Positions 7,201-12,471 of a stretch of DNA of 12,471 nt are shown here, piece by piece. The notes below the pieces were generated by a model. It was not told the DNA's origin. It searched no databases and saw nothing but the letters and a program-made list of their open reading frames with translations. The stretch's first letter is position 1; each line of letters opens with the position of its first letter. Made by a program: the position numbers and the translations under genes. This DNA is from Acholeplasmatales bacterium (GTDB lineage Bacteria > Bacillota_I > Bacilli_A > Acholeplasmatales > Anaeroplasmataceae): the NCBI GenBank assembly GCA_024681175.1, contig JAILBI010000087.1:1-12471 (forward strand). The letters are read 5' to 3'.

Positions 7201-7243
7201 CCTCCTATGAATATATTATAGTATTTTCCTATATCAAAATAAA
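7201..7243 (-). promoter_or_regulatory. Promoter and SD of the LysR-type regulator gene
   Basis: The minus strand shows TTTATT (7238-7243), a 17-bp spacer and TATAAT (7215-7220), then AGGAGG (7201-7206) and the ATG at 7195. The predicted leader is only about a dozen nucleotides. The imperfect LysR-type palindrome at 7218-7232 overlaps the -10 and spacer. Confidence 0.55.
7218..7232 (-). promoter_or_regulatory. Imperfect LysR-type palindrome in the regulator's own promoter
   Basis: ATAGGAAAATACTAT on the minus strand shares length, ATAGG start, CTAT end and T-N11-A core with the perfect palindrome in front of metF. One symmetric pair is mismatched (G against A). Overlap with the -10 and spacer predicts repression, the usual negative autoregulation of LysR regulators. 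Confidence 0.55.
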
Positions 7244-7244
7244 G

Positions 7245-7278
7245 AAAAAAATAATGTTCGGGTGAACATTATTTTTTT
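7245..7278. terminator. Bidirectional intrinsic terminator after the histidine kinase gene
   Basis: There is a perfect 15-bp stem with a 4-nt loop: on the plus strand, A7 then TAATGTTC, loop GGGT, and GAACATTA then T7. A-run and T-run flank the GC-containing core, so it can end transcription on either strand. The kinase TAA stop (7269-7271) lies inside the stem. It separates the two-component operon from the LysR regulator gene on the same strand. Confidence 0.85.
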
Positions 7279-8576
7279 ATTTTTAAATTTTTTAAAGATA
7301 CATTAATGATAAATTTATCATCTTCATTTATTGCATCAATTTTACTTTTATGTACATCTATTATATCCTTTGCGATAGATAAGCCTATACCTGAGCCTTG
7401 TTTATTTTCTTGACCTGGGGCTCTATAAAATCTTTCAAATAATTCAGGATGAGGTCCCATAGATAATGTTTTATCATCATTAATACATGAAAATGAAATA
7501 TTTTTACCATCATCCTTTAATATTATTTTAATATTTGATATTGCATATTTTATAGAATTATCAATTAATATTGAAAATAATATTTTAATTAATCCTTCTT
7601 CACCAACATATGATAAATCTGGTTCTATATCTAATTCTAAATTTAAATTTTTATCATTAATGATAGTTGAAAATGAATCAATTATTTCATTTAATGCATT
7701 TGTAATATTAAATTTAGTTATAGTTTTTATTCTTCTATCTTCTTCAAGCATTGATAACGTAATTAAGCTTTGAACCATATTAGTTAATTTAGATGTTTGT
7801 TTAGATATAGCCTTAGTAGTTTCATTTTCACCATTCATTATTTCATTTAATTCATTATTAGCTGAAATAACTGTCAAAGGTGTTCTTAATTCATGACCAG
7901 CATTTTGAATGAATCTTCTTTGCTTCAAATAAGATTCATTTACAGGTCTAAAGATTCTAAATGATAATAATATTATTAAGCCTACTGTAGTTAAAACACC
8001 AATTAATGAAATAATAATTGAATATAATAAAAATGAATTTGCAGAATCTAGTTGTTTTTCACAATCAATAAATATAATCATATTTTGTCCATCTATATCT
8101 TTATTTAAATATCTAAAATATGAATTATATCCTCTTTCATCATCACCATTTATTACATCTATTGCATATTGTTTTGCTTCTTCAAATGTCACTCTTGATA
8201 TTCTTCTTAAATTAACATCTGAATAATTAATAACTATATTATTATCACTATCATAAGAATATTTAACTGTAAAATAACGTGTATCAAATGGTGTTTCTTC
8301 ATTTATACCTCTTCTATTTGGAGGTATAAAGCCTTCTTCAGACCATTCACCTTCCTCAGGTGTTATAGTCTCTTCTTCAGATGTTATAGTCTCTTCTTCA
8401 GGTCTAAATCTTTCAAATGAACCACCATAGGAATATAATACATCAGTTATATTATCTGCATTATCTCTAACCTTTTTATAATTTAATATATTAATAGTTG
8501 CGATAATTAAAGATAAAACAATAAATATAGATATACCAGATATTAAAATAAATTTAATTCTTAGCCTTCTTATCAT
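7269..8576 (-). CDS. Sensor histidine kinase, HAMP-less, class I
   Basis: This 435-aa membrane kinase has two transmembrane helices (about 10-31 and 183-206) bracketing an extracytoplasmic sensor of about 150 residues. The sensor includes an acidic stretch with a 7-residue tandem repeat (about 61-74). Only about 20 residues separate TM2 from the phosphoacceptor His228 in NAGHELRTPL, so there is no HAMP domain and TM2 joins the dimerisation helix directly. The ATPase domain has an N-box ending LIDNSIKYA (Asn340) and a G2 box GSGIGL (394-399). The expected DxGxG G1 box is degenerate: INDDKTLSMG precedes ELFERFYR. GGAGG (8583-8587) lies 6 nt before the ATG, inside the response regulator gene, which overlaps by 23 nt. 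The signal is unknown; the acidic sensor might bind cations or cationic peptides, which is only a guess. Confidence 0.92.
   Translation of the reverse strand: MIRRLRIKFILISGISIFIVLSLIIATINILNYKKVRDNADNITDVLYSYGGSFERFRPEEETITSEEETITPEEGEWSEEGFIPPNRRGINEETPFDTRYFTVKYSYDSDNNIVINYSDVNLRRISRVTFEEAKQYAIDVINGDDERGYNSYFRYLNKDIDGQNMIIFIDCEKQLDSANSFLLYSIIISLIGVLTTVGLIILLSFRIFRPVNESYLKQRRFIQNAGHELRTPLTVISANNELNEIMNGENETTKAISKQTSKLTNMVQSLITLSMLEEDRRIKTITKFNITNALNEIIDSFSTIINDKNLNLELDIEPDLSYVGEEGLIKILFSILIDNSIKYAISNIKIILKDDGKNISFSCINDDKTLSMGPHPELFERFYRAPGQENKQGSGIGLSIAKDIIDVHKSKIDAINEDDKFIINVSLKNLKIKK
8356..8397 (-). repeat. 21-bp tandem repeat inside the kinase sensor domain
   Basis: Two adjacent 21-bp copies (8356-8376 and 8377-8397) differ at one base. 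They keep frame and encode an acidic 7-residue unit (EEETIT plus S or P). A partial third copy follows at 8398. Such a repeat can expand or contract without a frameshift, changing sensor length. Confidence 0.85.
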
Positions 8577-9243
8577 CTAATACCTCCAAATGGTATCCAA
8601 TGCCTCTTGATGCTTTAATTGTAGTATTAGAACCAATTGAAGCTAGATGCTTTCTAATTTGGGATATGAATACCCAAATTACAGATACATCCACCTCACT
8701 ATCATATTCCCATACTCTTAATAAAATATCATCAGCAGAAAAATAATTCTTTGGATTTCTTATAAATAATTCTAATAATTGATATTCTTTAGATGTTAAT
8801 CTTACACTTTTACCATTACATTTAACTTCATATGTATTTTGATCTAATGAAATATCATTATATTCATAATCCTGTAAATCAGTTCCTTTTCTTCTTAAAA
8901 GGGCTCTTATTCTTGCAAGAAGCTCCTTTAGCTGAAATGGCTTAGTTAAATAATCATCAGCTCCTGCATCAAGTGATAACACCTTATCATCTACTAATGA
9001 TTTAGCTGTAAGCATCATAACAGGAATATTATTTTTTCTTCTTCTGATTTCCTTTAATGTTTCATAGCCATTTAATCTTGGCATCATTATATCCATAATA
9101 ATTAAATCATATTTACTAATTTCTAAAAAATCTAATGCTTCAATTCCATCATAAGCATTATCAACATTATATTTATCTATGCTTAATGCCTTTGTTATAA
9201 CATTTGATAATTCTCTATCATCTTCAACTAATAATATTTTCAT
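8554..9243 (-). CDS. OmpR/PhoB-family response regulator
   Basis: This 229-aa two-domain regulator is the cognate partner of the kinase encoded immediately downstream with a 23-nt overlap. The receiver domain (about 1-118) has acidic residues E7-D8-D9, phosphoacceptor Asp51 in IIMDIMMP, Thr79 and Lys101 in YLTKPF. The C-terminal winged helix (about 128-223) includes LTSKEYQLLELFIRNP, VDVSVIWVFISQIRKH and a final RGIGYHL, placing it in the OmpR/PhoB class. The ATG at 9243 is preferred over a TTG at 9255 because GGTGAT (9248-9253) is a distal anti-SD match 4 nt upstream of it. A 7-bp direct repeat at 9274-9291 is a candidate autoregulatory site. The regulon is unknown; the divergent antiporter 185 nt away is the first candidate besides its own operon. 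Confidence 0.95.
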   Translation of the reverse strand: MKILLVEDDRELSNVITKALSIDKYNVDNAYDGIEALDFLEISKYDLIIMDIMMPRLNGYETLKEIRRRKNNIPVMMLTAKSLVDDKVLSLDAGADDYLTKPFQLKELLARIRALLRRKGTDLQDYEYNDISLDQNTYEVKCNGKSVRLTSKEYQLLELFIRNPKNYFSADDILLRVWEYDSEVDVSVIWVFISQIRKHLASIGSNTTIKASRGIGYHLEVLDDKKAKN

Positions 9244-9259
9244 ACTTATCACCAATTTT

Positions 9260-9265
9260 ATTATA
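9260..9265 (-). promoter_or_regulatory. Possible -10 of the two-component operon
   Basis: TATAAT on the minus strand lies 8 nt from the proximal copy of the direct repeat at 9274-9291, an arrangement in which an OmpR/PhoB-type activator replaces the -35. The implied leader is very short (about 10 nt), so a neighbouring hexamer such as TAATAT at 9263-9268 may be used instead. Confidence 0.4.
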
Positions 9266-9273
9266 TTATTATT

Positions 9274-9291
9274 ACCTAAATTGAACCTAAA
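9274..9291 (-). promoter_or_regulatory. 7-4-7 direct repeat, candidate response-regulator box
   Basis: TTTAGGT-N4-TTTAGGT on the minus strand: two identical heptamers (9285-9291 and 9274-9280) with an 11-bp period. This is the geometry of PhoB/OmpR/PhoP-type tandem binding. It lies about 31 nt upstream of the response regulator ATG, so autoregulation is the simplest reading. Confidence 0.55.
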
Positions 9292-9349
9292 TATTATTTC
9301 CCTTATATAGATTTTAACATTTTATGCATTTTTATTAAAGTTTATTGTA

Positions 9350-9363
9350 AGAAAACCTTTTCT
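9350..9363. promoter_or_regulatory. Short inverted repeat next to the antiporter -35
   Basis: AGAAAACCTTTTCT has 6-bp arms around CC and ends 4 nt before the antiporter -35 hexamer. It could be an operator, but a repeat this short and A/T-rich is weak evidence. The rest of the 9244-9427 intergenic region shows only the two promoters and the response-regulator direct repeat. Confidence 0.25.
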
Positions 9364-9367
9364 ACTT

Positions 9368-9396
9368 TTGAATTATTAATAATTTAGTGATAAAAT
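9368..9396 (+). promoter_or_regulatory. Sigma-A-type promoter of the cation:proton antiporter gene
   Basis: TTGAAT (9368-9373), an exact 17-bp spacer and TAAAAT (9391-9396) form a near-consensus promoter. Transcription should begin near 9403, giving a leader of about 25 nt with AAAGGAG at 9413-9419. The -10 covers an upstream in-frame ATG at 9395, which therefore cannot be the start. Confidence 0.7.
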
Positions 9397-9427
9397 GGAA
9401 TTTGGTTTCAACAAAGGAGATGATTAT

Positions 9428-10942
9428 ATGAATATTCTTGAAATATTTGAATTTGATACATCTAAAATATATCAAATATTAATATTATTAGCTTTAATAT
9501 TAGGCTTATCGAAAATATTTGGTCTTGGAACAAAAAAGATTGGTCTTCCACAGGTCGTAGCGATGCTTGGAACAGGTATTATATTAGGTTTATTTGCATT
9601 GATACCTTGGGTTAAAGACAATGTAATTACAACAACAGGTCTTGATGGTATTCAGATTTTTGCGGAAATCGGTGTTGTATTAATCTTATTTTCTGCAGGT
9701 CTTGGTACAAATGTTAAACAAATTAAGGCAACAGGTACTGCAGCAATTATTACTACATTATTAAATGTTACAGCTTCTATGGCTCTTGGTATTTTTGTAA
9801 TTGCGGCATTTGATAAATTTAATTTCAGTGGTGAAAAAGAATTTATTACTGGTACAGTTGTAAAAAATTATTGGTCATATATCTTCTATGGTGTTATCTT
9901 AACTGCAACTTCTGTTTCAGTTACTGTATCAACATTAAAGGAGCTTGGTAAATTAAATTCTAAAATTGGTACTGTAATTTTATCATCAGCTATCCTTGAT
10001 GATGTAATTGGTGTCATTATTTTATCAATTGTTTTAGCTGTAGGTTCTCCTTCTTCAGGACATGATGCAGGTATTGCAGGAATAATGGAAGGTTGGGGTT
10101 TAAATTCTATATTATCAATTATTATATCAACTGTATTATATTTTGTATTTATGATATTAATTGGTATTTTAATAAGAAAATTATTTAAATTCTTAGATAA
10201 GAAATATCCTCATCATAGACGTGTTCCTATTTATGGTTTAGTTGTATGCTTCTTACTTGCATATATTTCTCAAGCAGTATTTAATATTGCAGATATCACT
10301 GGTGCATATTTTGCAGGATTAATATTATCTGGTAGAAAATCAACAGAATATGTTGAAAGACGAACAGATATCATTTCATATATTATATTTACACCTGTCT
10401 TCTTTGCAAAAATTGGTCTTACAACTGATTGGACTAAATTATCTGATGCAGGATCATCCGGTCAGGGTCTTGGTATATTCATTTTAATTGGTGTATGTTA
10501 CGTTTCTGCAGGTATTCTTGGTAAACTTTTAGGTACAGCACTTGGTGCAAAAATTACAGGATATAGTACAAAAGATTCGTTTAGAGCTGGTATTGGTATG
10601 TGTGCTAGAGCCGAGGTTTGTCTTGTATCTGCACAAAAGGGTATTGATGCAGGCATGATTGATCAAAAGGTTCAATTATATTTAATATTCTTAATTATAA
10701 TTACTTCTTTTGCAGTACCACTATTATTAAAATTATCTTATAAGAAAGAATTAGGAGTTGATGAAAATAAAGTATTAGATGGTACACCTGATATTATAAA
10801 CACTCCTGGAACTAATTTTAGAGAAAGTACAATTGATAATATATTAGATTATGAATATGAAGATGAGCATAATCCAATTGTATCTGAAACATCATCTGGT
10901 GGTGATGATGATGCATCCTATTTATCAAATGATATATATTAA
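9428..10942 (+). CDS. CPA2-family cation:proton antiporter (KefB/NapA-like membrane domain)
   Basis: This 504-aa integral membrane protein has about 12-13 helices covering residues 12-440. It resembles monovalent cation:proton antiporters that move Na+ or K+ against H+ across the cytoplasmic membrane. Family marks include LFSAGLGTN (88-96), ATSVSVTVSTL (160-170), the paired acidic residues Asp191-Asp192 in AILDDVIGVI, TGAYFAGLILSGR (291-303) and an ARAEVCLV segment (393-400) where relatives often have ARGEFALV. There is no TrkA-N nucleotide-binding domain; instead an acidic cytosolic tail of about 60 residues ends the protein. The ATG at 9428 follows AAAGGAG (9413-9419) by 8 nt; an in-frame ATG at 9395 falls in the -10 hexamer and is rejected. 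It is divergent from the two-component operon and convergent with the barrel-enzyme gene. Ion specificity cannot be assigned. Confidence 0.9.
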   Translation: MNILEIFEFDTSKIYQILILLALILGLSKIFGLGTKKIGLPQVVAMLGTGIILGLFALIPWVKDNVITTTGLDGIQIFAEIGVVLILFSAGLGTNVKQIKATGTAAIITTLLNVTASMALGIFVIAAFDKFNFSGEKEFITGTVVKNYWSYIFYGVILTATSVSVTVSTLKELGKLNSKIGTVILSSAILDDVIGVIILSIVLAVGSPSSGHDAGIAGIMEGWGLNSILSIIISTVLYFVFMILIGILIRKLFKFLDKKYPHHRRVPIYGLVVCFLLAYISQAVFNIADITGAYFAGLILSGRKSTEYVERRTDIISYIIFTPVFFAKIGLTTDWTKLSDAGSSGQGLGIFILIGVCYVSAGILGKLLGTALGAKITGYSTKDSFRAGIGMCARAEVCLVSAQKGIDAGMIDQKVQLYLIFLIIITSFAVPLLLKLSYKKELGVDENKVLDGTPDIINTPGTNFRESTIDNILDYEYEDEHNPIVSETSSGGDDDASYLSNDIY

Positions 10943-10946
10943 AAAT

Positions 10947-10974
10947 AATGTAGCAACCTAAGCGTTGCTACATT
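10947..10974. terminator. Bidirectional terminator shared by the convergent antiporter and barrel-enzyme genes
   Basis: An 11-bp perfect stem (AATGTAGCAAC/GTTGCTACATT) surrounds a 6-nt loop. It is preceded by AAAAAT and followed by a T-rich run, so it works in both directions. It starts 5 nt after the antiporter stop and ends 1 nt before the stop of the opposing gene. Confidence 0.85.
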
Positions 10975-10975
10975 T

Positions 10976-12471
10976 TTATTTATTCTCAAAATATCTTTCT
11001 AATAATTCTTCTAAGCAGCAGCAAGGTGCCCATAAATTATATGAAAACCAAATGCTTGAATGGCTCTTATCAGAATATGTTTCAATAGTTAAGCCATCAG
11101 ATGGACACCATCTTTCAGTCATAATGCCATATCTTCCAAAGCCTGTTCTATCAGGATACATTTCAAGGTTTTGCATCATCCATGCATATGAATCCTTTTC
11201 TCTATTTAAATAATAATCATCATTTGTTTCTTTATATAAATATCTAAGCTCAGAATCAATAATTAATCCCATTGGATGAATATGAGGATTAGATATTGAT
11301 GTTATAGATCCACCACATGAAGACCAATTTTTATCAATTGGTTTAAAATCAGGTCTTGATTTATAACAATATCTCCATAAAAATTCATAAGATGCAGATT
11401 TTTGTAAATATCTTAAATACATCTCATCCTTTGTTACCTCATGAAGTAATCTTGCACCCTTCATAAATGCTAAATTACCTTCTTCATCTGTGGCCTTTTG
11501 GGTATCCATAGGTGTGCCATAAACATTTAAATTATTTACATATGGATAATAAGCATTAATACCTTTTTTAGCTATTTCTAAATATTCCTTATCATTTGTT
11601 AATTTATATAATAATACGAATGAAGGAACGAACCAGCATCCTGCAAAGCCATCATAATCTGTTACATGACCATCAATTGACGAAAATGAATATCCAAATT
11701 TACCATCATCTTTAATATTTTCTTTTACTTTATTTAAAACATCCTGTGTTTTAATTAACCAATTATCTTTATATTTTAGATTATGCTCCTTCATAAAAAT
11801 AATAGTTTTTAAAATATAATATATTGCAGAACCAAGTGTATATGCATAATGATCATTAGGATCCTTTGTATGACCTACAAACCATCCTGATGAATTTTTA
11901 TTACATCCTTCTTTTTCTTTTACGCAATTATAAAATAAATGTGAGTTAGGATTATATGAATCAATAATCCTATCAATTATTCTTTTACCTGATACATTAT
12001 AATCATCCTTCGTATTTAATGCATATTGGGCCATAATTAATGGATATGCTAAAATTGCGCCACCAGTCCAGCCTATTTCTGTAACCTCACGCCAAGGCTT
12101 CATTATAATATCATCCTTAGGCTTACATTTTCTATTTGTAAATTCTAATACATTCTTATCAAAATTAAATTTTTGGAATGCAGATTTAATTGCCTTTATG
12201 GCAGTTAAATCATCATTTTTAAATAAGGCTCTATCACATCTATTTTTATATTCATGTCTAATCATTAAATCTACATATGATAAACCTTTATCATAATGAT
12301 AAATAAATCCTTTTGTAGAACCATTCATTAAAAAATTAGCTGTAGGATCATAAATCATTTTCTTATTTTTAAATGTATATGGATAATTCATATAACCAAG
12401 TGTTACACCAAATGAATTATCTAATTTAGAAAATAATCCATTATGAATAAAATCAATATTTTTAGTATATG
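10976..12471 (-). CDS. Partial helical-barrel (six-hairpin glycosidase-like) protein, 5' end outside the window
   Basis: The 3' part of a gene: about 497 residues are visible and the frame stays open through the right edge. A Met at 12391 is internal, since 26 further in-frame sense codons precede it and no SD is near. Counting from that Met, repeated helical segments and aromatic/Gly-rich loops suggest an (alpha/alpha)6 barrel of the six-hairpin glycosidase type. Examples are GWTGGAILAYP (107-117), HYAYTLGSAIYYIL (181-194), GFAGCWFVPSFVLLYKLT (248-265), SNPHIHPMGLIIDSELRYLY (367-386) and RWCPSDGLTIETYSD (427-441). A C-C-C triplet (457-459) lies near the C-terminus. No signal peptide can be judged because the N-terminus is missing. 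I cannot assign a GH family, substrate or catalytic residues. It converges on the antiporter gene and has no visible link to the met operon. Confidence 0.7.
   Translation of the reverse strand, partial: YTKNIDFIHNGLFSKLDNSFGVTLGYMNYPYTFKNKKMIYDPTANFLMNGSTKGFIYHYDKGLSYVDLMIRHEYKNRCDRALFKNDDLTAIKAIKSAFQKFNFDKNVLEFTNRKCKPKDDIIMKPWREVTEIGWTGGAILAYPLIMAQYALNTKDDYNVSGKRIIDRIIDSYNPNSHLFYNCVKEKEGCNKNSSGWFVGHTKDPNDHYAYTLGSAIYYILKTIIFMKEHNLKYKDNWLIKTQDVLNKVKENIKDDGKFGYSFSSIDGHVTDYDGFAGCWFVPSFVLLYKLTNDKEYLEIAKKGINAYYPYVNNLNVYGTPMDTQKATDEEGNLAFMKGARLLHEVTKDEMYLRYLQKSASYEFLWRYCYKSRPDFKPIDKNWSSCGGSITSISNPHIHPMGLIIDSELRYLYKETNDDYYLNREKDSYAWMMQNLEMYPDRTGFGRYGIMTERWCPSDGLTIETYSDKSHSSIWFSYNLWAPCCCLEELLERYFENK

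Noticed and set aside
9244..9255. TTG start adding four residues to the response regulator
   Set aside because: The segment contains the GGTGAT SD, and receiver domains typically begin MKILLVEDD.
9395..9427. Upstream ATG adding 11 residues to the antiporter
   Set aside because: It lies inside the -10 hexamer and precedes the likely transcription start; the ATG at 9428 has a strong SD at 8 nt.
10965..11213. 82-aa open frame on the plus strand at the 3' end of the barrel-enzyme gene
   Set aside because: It is antisense to a clear coding region, starts within the terminator, and has no family features.

Overview
The window is very AT-rich and densely packed. The Shine-Dalgarno sequences are strong AGGAGG/GGTGAT types, Trp is encoded by TGG, and TGA is used as a normal stop. 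A lipoprotein signal and an ECF-type vitamin transporter subunit are present. Together these suggest a low-GC Bacillota bacterium, perhaps a gut Bacilli/Erysipelotrichia-like or Tenericutes-related lineage that keeps the standard genetic code. I cannot name a species. No mobile elements, rRNA, tRNA or CRISPR were seen, and no gene-free stretch exceeds about 185 bases.

Left part (49-6197, all minus strand) reads as one six-gene operon transcribed leftwards. In order it holds metF (5,10-methylenetetrahydrofolate reductase), a free-standing methionine synthase activation domain, a short B12-dependent metH without that domain, a large lipoprotein, a small membrane-anchored protein, and an ECF transporter S subunit. 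The lipoprotein has a DUF4430 (transcobalamin C-terminal-like) domain followed by a predicted alpha/alpha-toroid; the small protein has only DUF4430. Genes overlap by 4-16 nt or are 12-18 nt apart. The combination suggests methyl-folate production, B12-dependent methionine synthesis, reactivation of the oxidised cofactor, and surface capture plus import of the cobalamin that MetH needs. The cobalamin specificity is inference.

Just upstream, on the same strand, lies a LysR-family regulator (6305-7195). A perfect 15-bp palindrome with a T-N11-A core sits in front of metF. A weaker copy of the same design lies exactly 22 bp closer to the operon, and a third, imperfect copy overlaps the regulator's own -10. 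This fits a MetR/MtaR-like activator with autoregulation. No riboswitch is visible in the short leader.

The middle holds a two-component pair (response regulator 8554-9243, HAMP-less histidine kinase 7269-8576). It is closed by a perfect bidirectional hairpin terminator and preceded by a 7-4-7 direct repeat typical of OmpR/PhoB-type sites. Divergent from it is a CPA2-family cation:proton antiporter (9428-10942) with a near-consensus promoter.

At the right edge, convergent with the antiporter and separated from it by another bidirectional terminator, is the 3' part of a gene for a helical-barrel, carbohydrate-enzyme-like protein. Its reading frame stays open to the window edge, so its true start lies outside.
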